This document shows positions 18,193 to 28,249 of a stretch of 64,000 nt of DNA, piece after piece; position 1 is the first letter of the stretch; each line of letters opens with the position of its first letter. This stretch comes from Cohnella faecalis (GTDB lineage: Bacteria > Bacillota > Bacilli > Paenibacillales > Paenibacillaceae): the NCBI RefSeq assembly GCF_003570905.1, contig NZ_QXJM01000025.1, positions 24,842-88,841 on the forward strand, in the 5' to 3' direction. The position numbers were made by a program, and so were the translations under genes. The notes beneath the pieces were generated by a model that made no database searches, was not told where the DNA came from, and saw nothing but the letters and a program-made list of their open reading frames with translations.

Positions 18193-19005
18193 CTACAAGA
18201 AGCGATTCCGGTATTCCGTCGGGGTTACGCCGAACTGCTTTTTAAAGCTTTCGCGAAAATGATCCTGATCCGCATAGCCGATTCGGTCGCACACCTCGTA
18301 CACTTTGGCGTAAGGCTCCTTCAGCAGCTCCGCCGCCTCGTCCATCCGCAGCCGGATCAGGCACGCATATACGGTCACGCCTGTCGCTTCCTTGAACAGC
18401 TGATTCAAATACTTTTCGCTCAGCCCAACGTTCGCCGCGACGTCCGCCAGCGAAAAGTCCCTTGAACGAAAGCCTGCGATCATCGTCGAGAGCGCCTGCT
18501 CGACAAGCTTGCTTTTCTTGACGTTGCCGCTTATAGCCAAATCGGGAAGCCGTTCGCTTAAGATGGGGAGCCGCTCGCGTACTTTTTGCTCTGCGGCGCG
18601 CAGCTCCTCCTGCTTCGAGCGCTCCCGCTTCAATTGCTCCGCGATCCGCCCGATCGTATGCTGAATTTCCTCGGGATCGATCGGCTTCAGAATATAATCG
18701 TGGACCTTAAGCCGAATCGCTTGACGCGCATGCTCGAATTCGTTCAAGCCCGACAAAATGACGCATTTGACGTTCGGGTACTTCTCGGTTACGGAAGCGA
18801 TCAGCTCCAGACCGTTCGTCTTCGGCATTCCTATATCGGTAAGAAGGATATCGGGAACGTTCCGCTCCATGAGCTCCAACGCTTCCTCGCCGCTCTCCGC
18901 AGCTCCTGTCAAATCAACGCCGAGCGAAGGCCAATCGATCATCTTGCATAACGCCTCCCGCACCGTCGCTACGTCCTCGGCAATTAACAGCTTACACTTC
19001 TCCAC
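18193..19005 (-). CDS. YesN-like AraC-family response regulator
   Basis: 270 residues from the GTG at 19005, which has AAGGCGGTG upstream and avoids overlap with the kinase gene. The receiver domain (LLIAEDVATVREALC, ILLTDIGMPKTNGLEL with the phosphoacceptor, Lys in YILKPID) is joined by a short helical linker to a C-terminal AraC DNA-binding domain (FSLADVAANVGLSEKYLNQLF and DRIGYADQDHFRESFKKQFG). It is compact compared with ~500-residue YesN proteins. Last gene of the carbohydrate operon, after the YesM-type kinase; it probably activates the transporter and hydrolase genes in response to sugar. Confidence 0.92.
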   Translation of the reverse strand: MEKCKLLIAEDVATVREALCKMIDWPSLGVDLTGAAESGEEALELMERNVPDILLTDIGMPKTNGLELIASVTEKYPNVKCVILSGLNEFEHARQAIRLKVHDYILKPIDPEEIQHTIGRIAEQLKRERSKQEELRAAEQKVRERLPILSERLPDLAISGNVKKSKLVEQALSTMIAGFRSRDFSLADVAANVGLSEKYLNQLFKEATGVTVYACLIRLRMDEAAELLKEPYAKVYEVCDRIGYADQDHFRESFKKQFGVTPTEYRNRFL

Positions 19006-19055
19006 CTGTATGCACCGCCTTCGTACCTTGCTCTGCGAATGGGTCTGCGACCGGC

Positions 19056-20885
19056 TTACGGAGAAGGAAGCACGGCCTCCGCGCGGGTTCCTTCCGGAAC
19101 CTCCACGTACCGGAGGCCGTAGCCTTCGCCGCAATGCAGCCGAATTCTGCGATGAACGTTTAATGTGCCGTAGCCGCCGGATAAACCTGGTGACGAGGGG
19201 TCCGCATAGTCCTTCTCCGCTTCGAGCAGCCGCCGGTTAAGCTCGGCTGCATCCGCCCCGCCGCCGTTATCCTCCACGCACAAAATCAGCTTGCCGTCCT
19301 CCTCTCTGCACGAGAGACGAATGCGGCAGCGTTCCGTGCGATTCGCGAAGCCGTGCACGATGCAATTTTCCGCGAGCGGCTGCACAATCAAGTGAATAAC
19401 CGGAGCGTCCGCCAAGGAAGGCGGGACTTCGATCGAATAAGCCAGATCGGCAAGCATCATCGTCTGTATGTCCAAATAAGCTGTCGCCTGACGGATTTCG
19501 TCCGCAAGAGGTATCCATGTTTTTCCTTTGTTCAAGCCGAATCGAAATACGTTGGCAAGCGATCGGACGAGCTTGCTCGTATCCCGATCGCCCGCCAGAA
19601 TAGCTCTGCAATTGATCAAATCAAGCGAGTTATACAAAAAATGAGGGTTGATCTGGGATTGAAGAAGCTCCAGATGCAGCTGCTTCTTCGCGATTTCGTC
19701 CCGGTACGCCTTGACGGCGAGCTCCCGATTGACGACGAGCATCGAGGCAAATTGGCGATATAGCTCGTCGACTTCGCGGATTCCTCCGATCGGAGTCGGC
19801 AGAGGCTCCTTACCTTCCAGAACGTCGGGGCGCTGCATGGCTCCGACCAGTCGAATGACCGGAACCGTTACTTTGACGATAATTCGGCGGAGCAAGAACC
19901 CGGTGACGGCGACACCCAGAATGCCGATCAGGACGCCGACGAGCGAGATGAGCAGAGTATCGCTGCCGATATGGCTCGCCGGCATGAACGAGATCACCTT
20001 CCAGCCGTTGTCGAGCGTCTCGTACAGCTCGATGTGACGCTCACCGTTCACGGATACTTTGGCCGATCCGCGGCTGCCGTCCATTGCCCGGACGATGCTT
20101 GAACCGCTCAAATCCTCCAGGAACGGATACTTGTCGCTGTAGATAACCCGATCGGCTTCATCCAGCAATAGATGATACCCCTTCTCGATCGGCGCCATCG
20201 CCATAACGCCCTGAATAGCCGACATGTCGGCACCGACAAGGACGGTACCGATCTCGTGTCCGTCGCGAAAGCTCGTTTTACTCCGGGCTACGAAGACGGA
20301 TGGCTTGACACCGGCTTGCTCCCCCCACCAAGCCGTCTGCTTTCCCCGGTCGTGAAGCTCCGAATACCACTCTGTTTGCCGCAGCCGATCGCTTTTGTAA
20401 AGGCCAGTCGCCGGATAATATTCGTCGGTAGCCACTTCGTACAAGCCGCTTGAAGGCTCCAGTGCGACAGCGATCACATAAGTCGTCTTCGTTCGGCCCG
20501 CCGGCCCGTATTCGTTAAGCAAGGAGACGAGCGACAAGTTTTCCAGATGGGATTGCAGCTCGAAAAAATCGCCGATCGCTTCGTAAGGCCGCTCATGTCC
20601 CGTATCGAGTAATTTTTCGAAGGAAGGGTTCGATAAAACGAATGCGGCGGTATTGTTCATCGTCGCCAGCTGATACCCGACGCTCCGATAGACGAACGTC
20701 AGCGACTGCTCCGCCATCCGGTAAGCGTGATCGTTCTGGGCGCGAATGAGAATGTAGCTGGAAACGGCGCTGAACAGTCCGATCACGCACAGTAGAAGGA
20801 TGAACATCGGAATGCTCAGCTTGTAGAAAAGTCGACCCGGCTTCGCCAGCTTCCGCCGCAACGTTCTCCCCCGTTCCTCCGACAC
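19056..20885 (-). CDS. YesM-like sensor histidine kinase
   Basis: 609 residues: membrane helix (about 22-44), extracytoplasmic dCache-like sensor (45-300, with PYEAIGDFFELQ and ATGLYKSDRLRQTEWY), second helix (about 310-335), HAMP-like segment, His_kinase domain (QSQINPHFLYNSLDLINC, phospho-His) and HATPase (LVQPLAENCIVHGF, VEDNGGGAD, SGGYGTLNVHRRIRLHCG). It begins at a GTG directly after the hydrolase stop codon without a clear ribosome site; a TTG at 20861 preceded by GGGGGAG is an alternative start. Partner of the YesN-like regulator 50 bases downstream. Confidence 0.92.
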   Translation of the reverse strand: MSEERGRTLRRKLAKPGRLFYKLSIPMFILLLCVIGLFSAVSSYILIRAQNDHAYRMAEQSLTFVYRSVGYQLATMNNTAAFVLSNPSFEKLLDTGHERPYEAIGDFFELQSHLENLSLVSLLNEYGPAGRTKTTYVIAVALEPSSGLYEVATDEYYPATGLYKSDRLRQTEWYSELHDRGKQTAWWGEQAGVKPSVFVARSKTSFRDGHEIGTVLVGADMSAIQGVMAMAPIEKGYHLLLDEADRVIYSDKYPFLEDLSGSSIVRAMDGSRGSAKVSVNGERHIELYETLDNGWKVISFMPASHIGSDTLLISLVGVLIGILGVAVTGFLLRRIIVKVTVPVIRLVGAMQRPDVLEGKEPLPTPIGGIREVDELYRQFASMLVVNRELAVKAYRDEIAKKQLHLELLQSQINPHFLYNSLDLINCRAILAGDRDTSKLVRSLANVFRFGLNKGKTWIPLADEIRQATAYLDIQTMMLADLAYSIEVPPSLADAPVIHLIVQPLAENCIVHGFANRTERCRIRLSCREEDGKLILCVEDNGGGADAAELNRRLLEAEKDYADPSSPGLSGGYGTLNVHRRIRLHCGEGYGLRYVEVPEGTRAEAVLPSP

Positions 20886-23800
20886 CTATTTTTTTCTATA
20901 CAAATTCTCTAGAAACACTAAGTCTTCCTTCAACATGACGGCAAAGGCGGCATCGATTTTTTTGGCGGCGGCGAGCAGCTCGACTTGAAGGCGCAAGCTC
21001 TTCAAATTGTCGGCTCGGTTTTTTTCCGTTCGCTGGATAACGGCTGCTTGCGCCAGCAATAGTATCGTCACCGCATCGCCTTTGATCCATCCCTTCGCCG
21101 CCCCCATGCCGATGACGTCGTCCAGCAAGCCGAGCGAGATCGTAACGGTGAAGACGGCGGTCTGTACGGCTTCGTTGCCCGCCGCATCCTTGGCCCGCAC
21201 CTCCAGCGTATGCGTTCCGATTCTGAGCGACAGCGGCGTAATCTTCACCGGCACGCTGATCGGCTTCCCGTCGATTGTCGCCTTCACTTGGCTGATTCCG
21301 CTCTGCAAATCGGTCGCCGCAACATTCACGAGCAGCGTCTGAGTTTGCGCGATCGAGCCTATCGGCGTTATAACGATTGCCGGAGGCGTTTCGTCCGGAA
21401 GCGCGAATGGGACGTCGACGAATGTGAACGTGTCGTAGAGACCCGGATTTTTGCTTTCTGCGATTCCCTTGGTCCAGCCGATATAATTTTGCCTGCCGTC
21501 CTGCAAATCGGAATCGGGCACGACCGCGTTGAAGCCAATCTCTCCGCCGAGGTGAAGCCGGCTTCCAAGCGCCTTCACGATGGAATCTCCCGGAATTTTC
21601 GCCTCGTAGTACGTCTTATGATGCGCTTCGTCCCGGACGATCCGATACGGGATCGCACTCGAAATATCGCCCGTGGCGTTCGGCGGTTGAGCCTGGAACA
21701 CAAACCCGAGCTGCTGCCCGAAGTCGTTGAGCGCCAAGCCGAAGTCGATGTCGTCGTCGCGGTACGTTCCGCCCTTGTCGTTCAGCGGATCGATAGCGAA
21801 TTGCACGGCGTCGTTTTTCCATATTCCGCTCGGAGGTTCGGCCGCTTTGTGGATGTCGTCGGTGACCTCCAGCGCGAAGTAAAGATTGCTTTCATCCCAT
21901 TTGGCGTACATGACGGCATCGAGGTTATTCGGCTCATACACGCCGTTGGCATTGCGTTCGGCTCCGCGCATATGAATCGGGTACGCGTCGATCCAATCGC
22001 TCAAATCGCCGTCGATGGCAAGCGTCGGCTTCGCCTTCTGCACGATGAGAAAATCGAGCGGGACGGCCGCATCCCGGTAAATGACCCGGTTCGCTGCGGA
22101 TTGATCGGTAACTTCCAGGCTTCCGACGTATTCATGGAACGGGCGGGTTCGTCCGTACGTCCATTTGAACGGAACGTCCACTGTCTGGCCATAGACGATG
22201 GAGTAAGCGTCACCTCCGGGAACGACGGGCTCCAGCGTCTGACCGTCCGGCCCTTTCAGGATGACTTTGCCCGACTTGGGAGCTTGCGACGTTCCCGTCA
22301 GCCTTACGTTCACGATGTCAAGCTCGCCCGGCGATTTCGCCACCGGCATCAGCCGCGCGCGAACGGCGCTCGTCGCATTCAGCTTGATCTTGATCAGATC
22401 GGAAGGAACGCCTCCGATCGCCAGATCGAGCTGCGCGTAGAAGATTCCCGGGCTCGCGTCGATAGGCGCCTGAAGCGCCAAGTTAACATCTTGAGCCGCC
22501 CCGGCTGCGAGCGTTACGGTGCGGGTCGCTTGCTCAGTTTGCGCCGCGCCCCACCCGGACGGAACAGCTAGATTCAGCGTGACCGTCTTCGTCTGGGAAG
22601 AACGGTTCGTCAACGATACGATTACCGGCAAAGAGCCGCCCGATTCAATCTCGCCGTTCACGGGCGAGGCGGACATCGTAACGTCGACCGGAATGACCGG
22701 CTCCGATTCGACGATAGCTTCAACGACTTGAGCGAGCTCCTTCGCCATGACGCCGTAACCGTACGCGTCGAAAGCGTAGCCTTCCGATGCAGATTTTGCC
22801 GCTATTTCGGCATATCGGTTAGCTCTCATCATCGCGGAGGTCGACACCGGCATCAAGCCGTTCGGGCCGATTTTGCCGTCGTAAGCGCTGCGCGCTTCGG
22901 CCACCGCGGAGCCATAGTCCGGAATGGCCGGCTGCGGCTGTCCTCCTTCCTGACGCTTCGCCTCAATCAGAGCCGTCGCGGCATATTCCGCATCGTTATA
23001 CAGCGCCTCAAGAGCGACGTCGCCTTTAACCCGATCGACAGCGCCGTCGCGAATCAGATTGGCGACCCGGGTCATGAGCGCATACAAATCTTTCGCTCCT
23101 TGCTCGATGCCCGCCGAACGACCCGCCGGCTGCGCGGAGGACAACGCCGATGCCAGCGCGCCGTGAATCCGATTCAGCTCGCCGAGCGCGCCGTCGATGG
23201 CCGCGCCGTTGCCGCCCGTTCGCAAAGCTTCGAGCTTGGCTGCCGCTTCCGTTTTCTTCTTCGCCTGCAGCTGTCCGGCGGAAGCGAACGTCAGAGCCGC
23301 GCCGAACCCTTTGACAAACATCGGCGTGCCCGATACCGTCAGCGTCGCCTGACCGCCGCTGGCGGCAATCGAAGCTTCACGGCCGTACACATCGATAACC
23401 GTCACTTGCGCGGAATCGACCGGAAGCGCGATTGTCGATTTCGGCGCGCTTGCGACCAGCGCTCCTCCGTAGTTCACTTTTTTCCACAAAACGAGCACCG
23501 GCTCGTTCCCGTTCAGAAACAGATGGGCTTCCACCGACTCGTCTCCCGTCTGAAGCGTGCCGACGTAACGCGCCCGGTCCAGCGTCGTCATTAGCGTCTG
23601 AAGCGCCGGGTACGCAAGCTTCGGCCTTCCGTTGCCGTCCGTTATACCGAAATTGGTGTTGTAAAAATTCGCGTCGAAGCCCGAATCGCGCCAATTGAAA
23701 TGCTCAAGCGCCCTCACCTGATCCGAGATCATATCGATCAGGAAGCCCCGCACTGCATAATCTCGCTGAACTTCCTGCGATACGGACGGGTAGCCGTTCG

Positions 23801-26405
23801 TCGCGGTCGGCCAGCCGGACTCGGTTACGTACAAATCCTTCCAGCCTCCGTAACCGTCTATGAGCTTGCGTACTCCTTCGTATTGCTTCTGAACGAAGCC
23901 GTCCGGCATGACGCCGTACGTATAGCGGTGGTAGGAGAACGCGTCCGCGTAATTGTAGGAACCGAGCTCCAGCTCGCCGGGCAAAATTTGCGTCACGCCC
24001 GACGTATGAGCGCCGGCGATGAGCACCGCGTTCAAATCCGTCTTCTTCATCGCGGAATATGCCGCTTTCTGCACTTGAACGAGCTCTTGCGGTATATAAG
24101 GATGGGTTTCCAGCTCCGGTTCGTTCGGCATTTCCCAATACCGGACTTTTCCTTCATAATGCTGAACCAGGTCGGCCATGAACGAACGAAGCGCCTCCAG
24201 GCCGCCTCGGTTATCGACGACTTCTCCGTTATCGTACACGCCGTTCGACTTAATGCCGAGAATCGGAATCGGATTGATCCCTCTCGACGCGAAAGCATCT
24301 ATGATCGGGTCGTAGACCTCATAGTTGTAGATGCCCCCGTTCGTGTCGATTCCGGGCCACGCCAAGCCAAACCTGCCGTGCCGCACGCCCATCGTCCGCA
24401 CGCTGTCGATCAAATCGTCCTTCGTCGCCAGATCGTAGTTGATATTGAAGCCGAACTTGCTTTCCATCGACAAGTCGGATGTTCGCGCCGCAGCCGCCTG
24501 CTTAATGACGGCTACCCGCAGCGTCTTCGTCTTGTCGTCCGCCTTGACGCCGTTAATGTACAGCTCCGACGTCACGTCGTACACTCCGAAGCCGGCGACG
24601 TTCGGCTCGAACAGAATCGCTTCGCTTCTTTTTTCATAAGCGGGAACCGTAAATTCTCGCTGCCCTGCCGCGACTTCTTCCTTGGCTCCGTCCGCGCGGG
24701 TGACCCGGTATGACACGCGGTACGTCTGCTCCGCGGCGCCCGCCTGAACGGATGCGGTCAAGCCGAGCGGTTCGCCCGATTCGTAAATGCCGACGAAATT
24801 GCCGTAGGGCTCCACGTTGTAAACATACGGAACGGTCACCGGAGTAATTTCGAAGTCGTCGATGAGCAGTTCCAGACCGTTCACCGTCGTAAATTGGAGA
24901 AAACCTTTGTCCGGGGCGTCTTCGGACGCGTCGTCGAATCGGATGACCGTCTGTCCGTCGATAGAGAGGGTGTGGGTAATTCCCGCTACCTCCACCTCGT
25001 AACGATGCCATTCTTCCGGAACGGATCTGTAATAGCTGCCGTTGTCTACGCCGCCCAGAGGGGTTCTTTTGAACATAATATATTTGGTATTGTGCGAGCC
25101 CCATTCCATCGTGTTGTAGAACGTATCCTTGTCCCGGTAGCTGAGCCGCCATACGTTGTACAGCTCGTGCGGGTCCGGGTTCGTCACCTTGTACTTGGCG
25201 CGGAAGGAAACTTTGAAATGGTCGATGTTCCGGTAGAGCGGATTGACGAATTTAGCCGTCCAATTGTTGCCGGTCGCGGCGCCAGCGAATCGAAGCACAT
25301 GATTGCCGCCGTCGTCGTACACCGCAATGTTCGGCTGAATGCCGCGAAGAAACCAGTCGACGGGAAGCTGTCCTGCCGGCGTGCTCTCGAAATTGTCGAA
25401 AAATCGGTTGAACGGCTTCACCGCAATCGTCTGCTCGCCGCTCGCCGGGTATCGGCCGCTGTGTCCAGCCGAATCGGTCACCGTCAAATAATAGCCGATG
25501 GCGGAAGCCCTATTCGTGCCGGGGATGACGAACGAAAAAGCGCCGTCGGTCGAAGGCGGCAAATCGATCGTTCGGTAAGACTCCGTACCGTATCGGTAAG
25601 ACACGACGGCGTTCACGGCAACTCCCGCAGCCGGTGCCGGAACGGTGAAAGCTCCTGGCGCATCGGTATTATAATAGGCCGAAGCGATCGGCGTATGCGT
25701 AATTTCAATCGGCGGCTCCTCGTGGAAAGGAGTGACGCGGACGTCGTCTACGCTCAAAACGGCGTTCTTCAAGCCGAAGCCGACCGTGCCCCGGGCATGG
25801 GTCGTCTCGGATTCCGTCTTTCCGATCGGCACTCCGTCGATGGCGATCCGGAATACCGCCCCGTCCGCGATCACTTCGTATTGATGCCAGCTCTGAAACG
25901 AGAATCCGGCTATTTTGTCGGAAATCGTATAGCCGTTGCCGATTCTCGTATCGACGCCGTTCACGTATTTTCCGAAGTAGACGAGATTTCCACCCTGCCG
26001 AAATTCGAAATAGTAGTGATTGACTCCGGTTTGCGTCGTGTCGTATCTGAAAAACACGCGAAAATATTTCGGCGCGCCCGCAGCGGCATCGGAATATTTG
26101 GCTTTGAATTCGAGCTTGTAATTATCGTTCGTGGCAGCATAACTTGTCCAAACGGCCGGTTTAACCCGCGAGGTTGGATAAGCTCCCGATGAAGACGTCA
26201 GCTTGCCTGCGGCAGACCCCGTATCCGCATCCTGCTCGACGCTCCATGCGGTGCCGTCCCAATGGCTTCCGGGCGCGGCGAAATCTTCGGCGAACAGCGG
26301 CACCGGTCCGTCGTCCGCCAAGGCGATCGACGGGTATGCGGGAACGAGACCGAAGACGAGCGCGATGACGAGAGCCCAGTAAACTCCCTTTTTTCGAGTC
26401 AACAT
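20886..26405 (-). CDS. Giant secreted multidomain glycoside hydrolase (clan A TIM barrel)
   Basis: 1839 residues with a signal peptide (about 1-30, cleavage after SIALA). Order: LamG-like beta-sandwich (35-230), Ig-like module, second LamG-like domain (340-530), Ig-like module, a clan GH-A TIM barrel (about 650-970) with acid/base Glu in YWEMPNEPELE and nucleophile Glu in LYVTESGWPT, its beta-sandwich (to ~1065), a helical stretch, a NEW3-like domain (IVSLTNRSSQTKTV), a CBM9-like domain (DGDLSDWIDAYPI), an Ig-like module and a C-terminal helical FIMAH-like domain (LLDDVIGMGAAKGWI). The barrel resembles GH39-type enzymes; the substrate is not evident. The hydrolase is encoded in one operon with the ABC transporter and two-component system around it, so it likely acts on the polymer whose fragments are imported. 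FIMAH and CBM parts suggest cell-surface or polymer attachment. Confidence 0.85.
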   Translation of the reverse strand: MLTRKKGVYWALVIALVFGLVPAYPSIALADDGPVPLFAEDFAAPGSHWDGTAWSVEQDADTGSAAGKLTSSSGAYPTSRVKPAVWTSYAATNDNYKLEFKAKYSDAAAGAPKYFRVFFRYDTTQTGVNHYYFEFRQGGNLVYFGKYVNGVDTRIGNGYTISDKIAGFSFQSWHQYEVIADGAVFRIAIDGVPIGKTESETTHARGTVGFGLKNAVLSVDDVRVTPFHEEPPIEITHTPIASAYYNTDAPGAFTVPAPAAGVAVNAVVSYRYGTESYRTIDLPPSTDGAFSFVIPGTNRASAIGYYLTVTDSAGHSGRYPASGEQTIAVKPFNRFFDNFESTPAGQLPVDWFLRGIQPNIAVYDDGGNHVLRFAGAATGNNWTAKFVNPLYRNIDHFKVSFRAKYKVTNPDPHELYNVWRLSYRDKDTFYNTMEWGSHNTKYIMFKRTPLGGVDNGSYYRSVPEEWHRYEVEVAGITHTLSIDGQTVIRFDDASEDAPDKGFLQFTTVNGLELLIDDFEITPVTVPYVYNVEPYGNFVGIYESGEPLGLTASVQAGAAEQTYRVSYRVTRADGAKEEVAAGQREFTVPAYEKRSEAILFEPNVAGFGVYDVTSELYINGVKADDKTKTLRVAVIKQAAAARTSDLSMESKFGFNINYDLATKDDLIDSVRTMGVRHGRFGLAWPGIDTNGGIYNYEVYDPIIDAFASRGINPIPILGIKSNGVYDNGEVVDNRGGLEALRSFMADLVQHYEGKVRYWEMPNEPELETHPYIPQELVQVQKAAYSAMKKTDLNAVLIAGAHTSGVTQILPGELELGSYNYADAFSYHRYTYGVMPDGFVQKQYEGVRKLIDGYGGWKDLYVTESGWPTATNGYPSVSQEVQRDYAVRGFLIDMISDQVRALEHFNWRDSGFDANFYNTNFGITDGNGRPKLAYPALQTLMTTLDRARYVGTLQTGDESVEAHLFLNGNEPVLVLWKKVNYGGALVASAPKSTIALPVDSAQVTVIDVYGREASIAASGGQATLTVSGTPMFVKGFGAALTFASAGQLQAKKKTEAAAKLEALRTGGNGAAIDGALGELNRIHGALASALSSAQPAGRSAGIEQGAKDLYALMTRVANLIRDGAVDRVKGDVALEALYNDAEYAATALIEAKRQEGGQPQPAIPDYGSAVAEARSAYDGKIGPNGLMPVSTSAMMRANRYAEIAAKSASEGYAFDAYGYGVMAKELAQVVEAIVESEPVIPVDVTMSASPVNGEIESGGSLPVIVSLTNRSSQTKTVTLNLAVPSGWGAAQTEQATRTVTLAAGAAQDVNLALQAPIDASPGIFYAQLDLAIGGVPSDLIKIKLNATSAVRARLMPVAKSPGELDIVNVRLTGTSQAPKSGKVILKGPDGQTLEPVVPGGDAYSIVYGQTVDVPFKWTYGRTRPFHEYVGSLEVTDQSAANRVIYRDAAVPLDFLIVQKAKPTLAIDGDLSDWIDAYPIHMRGAERNANGVYEPNNLDAVMYAKWDESNLYFALEVTDDIHKAAEPPSGIWKNDAVQFAIDPLNDKGGTYRDDDIDFGLALNDFGQQLGFVFQAQPPNATGDISSAIPYRIVRDEAHHKTYYEAKIPGDSIVKALGSRLHLGGEIGFNAVVPDSDLQDGRQNYIGWTKGIAESKNPGLYDTFTFVDVPFALPDETPPAIVITPIGSIAQTQTLLVNVAATDLQSGISQVKATIDGKPISVPVKITPLSLRIGTHTLEVRAKDAAGNEAVQTAVFTVTISLGLLDDVIGMGAAKGWIKGDAVTILLLAQAAVIQRTEKNRADNLKSLRLQVELLAAAKKIDAAFAVMLKEDLVFLENLYRKK

Positions 26406-26439
26406 TCATCTCCCCTTCTATCCGAACATGATCGAAAAC

Positions 26440-26473
26440 CCAAAACGGCACCGGTTGAACCGTTGCCGCTTTG
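26440..26473 (-). terminator. Hairpin between the binding-protein and hydrolase genes
   Basis: On the minus strand AAAGCGGCA...CGG and CCG...TGCCGTTTT form a stem with T-rich tail. It may reduce read-through from the abundant binding-protein transcript into the hydrolase gene. Confidence 0.55.
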
Positions 26474-26498
26474 AGAATTATTCGATTGCTTGCTGCGG

Positions 26499-28172
26499 TT
26501 ACTTGCCCATCTTCTTCTGATAGGATTGCTCCAGCTCCTGGAGGATCTGGTCTCCGCCCTGCGACTTCCATTTCGCAACGAACTCGTCGAACTTGTCGAT
26601 GCTCGCACCCATAATAATTTGAGTAAAGTACGAATCTCTCATCGTATTCAGCTCGACCTGCTTGGCGATTTTCGTAGGCGAATCGAGATAGTTGGCTGCG
26701 TCCGTAATTTGATTCGGGTTGTTGATCGCCGTGTCGAGAGCCATGGAAGGACGAAGCGGGAGCGACTCGAGATAATGCGGCCAGCCCTTCAGCCCCGGAG
26801 CCCACGTATAGCGCTGCGTGCCGCGGAAATTGCCGTCCTTGTCGGTCTGGGTCGCCTGATCGATTGCGGTCGGAATCTGCTGCAGCTTGCCGCCTGTCAG
26901 CTCGTAATCGACGTTCTCGACGCCCCATACCGTCAGCATCTGATTGTCGATTTCCAAAGATTTATCGATAATGGCCAGCAGCTTTTTCGGGTCCTTCGTC
27001 TTCGCGCTGATGGCGAGAACCTGACCGAACGGCGCACCCTGCGGAGCAACCGCTTTGCCGTCCGCGCCCGTCAGCGATCCCGTCAACGACAAATATTTGT
27101 ACGGCTCCGACGACTGATCCGGAAGCGTGCCGTCTTTGTCCAGCTTGCCGCTTTTCTTAAGCTCGAACGACTCGATTTGCGTGTCGTAATCTTTGGCGGT
27201 CGACCACCAGCCCATCCACGAAAACAGCTTGCCGGCGAACAGCTTGGCGCGGAACTGCTCCTCCTTGATTGTCGCGAATTCTTTGTCGATCAAATTTTCC
27301 GCATACATTTTTTGCAGGAACTTAAGCGCTTCCTTCATTCTCGGATCGATGTCGTAATTGCTGAACTTGCCGTCCTGCTGCGTGAAATAACCGGGAGTGA
27401 CGCCGAAAGCTCCGAAAATATTATCGAACGAGTTCGTCGCGAACTTCACTTCTCCGGTTTTGGCGGTGTAGCCTCCGAGAGGAATGACGTCCTTCTTCAT
27501 TTCCTTGATTTTTTTCAGCGCGTTGTAATAAGCGTCGAGAGTGGTCGGAACCGACTCGCCGACTTCCTTCAAATAATCGGAGCGCATAACGAGATTCCAC
27601 CGGTAGCCGGAGCCGGGTCCTCCTTGGTAAGGAATGCCGTAAATCTTGCCGTTCACTTTGGCTTGCTCGAACACTTGCTGCGGCACTTCCTTCCAGATGT
27701 TCGGCGTATCCTTCTCGTTGATCAGCTCGGTCAGATCGACGAACGCGCCTTGAGGGGCGTACTTCTGGAAGTCGTCGGCGAAGTCGATTCGGACGATGTC
27801 GGGAATGTCGTTGCTCGACATTTTGAGATTCAGCTTCGTCTTGTATTGCTGGACGTCCACGATTTCGGGAACGAGCGTCACTCCCAGCTTCTCCTCGACC
27901 GCTTTCTTAATGGCGTCCTTCGCCGGATCGTACGGCTTGGAAATGTCCTGCGGGAGAAGAAGCTTGATCGAATACGGCTCCTCCGCCGGGGCAGCCGACG
28001 GCGTCGAGCTCGGGCTGGCAGGCGGGGAACCGGACGGCGTGACGATCGGCGATGCGCTGCCGTTCTCGTTCCCGTTGCCGTTATTGCTGCTGCATCCCGC
28101 CATCGCGAACATTCCGGCCAGAATGAGAGTTAACGCTCCTAGCAACCACGGTTTCTTTTGTTTTCCGTTCAT
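26499..28172 (-). CDS. ABC transporter sugar-binding lipoprotein (LplA-like)
   Basis: 557 residues. Lipoprotein signal with lipobox AMAGC (Cys about 26), a Ser/Pro/Thr/Asn-rich linker (to ~60), then a type 1 extracellular solute-binding fold (VEEKLGVTLVPEIVD, NDIPDIVRIDFADDF, PYQGGPGSGYRWNLVMRSDYL, LFAGKLFSWMGWWSTAKDY). It belongs to the large Lpl/YtcQ group that serves oligosaccharide importers in Paenibacillaceae. It follows the two permease genes; no ATPase gene is present, as usual for this class, which shares an MsmX-type ATPase encoded elsewhere. Confidence 0.93.
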   Translation of the reverse strand: MNGKQKKPWLLGALTLILAGMFAMAGCSSNNGNGNENGSASPIVTPSGSPPASPSSTPSAAPAEEPYSIKLLLPQDISKPYDPAKDAIKKAVEEKLGVTLVPEIVDVQQYKTKLNLKMSSNDIPDIVRIDFADDFQKYAPQGAFVDLTELINEKDTPNIWKEVPQQVFEQAKVNGKIYGIPYQGGPGSGYRWNLVMRSDYLKEVGESVPTTLDAYYNALKKIKEMKKDVIPLGGYTAKTGEVKFATNSFDNIFGAFGVTPGYFTQQDGKFSNYDIDPRMKEALKFLQKMYAENLIDKEFATIKEEQFRAKLFAGKLFSWMGWWSTAKDYDTQIESFELKKSGKLDKDGTLPDQSSEPYKYLSLTGSLTGADGKAVAPQGAPFGQVLAISAKTKDPKKLLAIIDKSLEIDNQMLTVWGVENVDYELTGGKLQQIPTAIDQATQTDKDGNFRGTQRYTWAPGLKGWPHYLESLPLRPSMALDTAINNPNQITDAANYLDSPTKIAKQVELNTMRDSYFTQIIMGASIDKFDEFVAKWKSQGGDQILQELEQSYQKKMGK

Positions 28173-28249
28173 GCGCTAAGGTGACCTCCTAATCGAAATT
28201 GTATATTTACCCCTCGGGGGATAAATCGATCGTTAACACCGCTTCCCGT

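Noticed and set aside
26490..28133. A 547-residue plus-strand ORF antisense to the sugar-binding protein
   Set aside because: Composition (Arg/His/Leu-rich) and lack of motifs mark it as a shadow of a GC-rich coding strand; the minus strand encodes a clear lipoprotein.
28173..28249. Riboswitch or other leader between the permease and binding-protein genes
   Set aside because: Only a short AT-rich gap with no conserved structure; looked for here and before ald, xerD and bkd without success.
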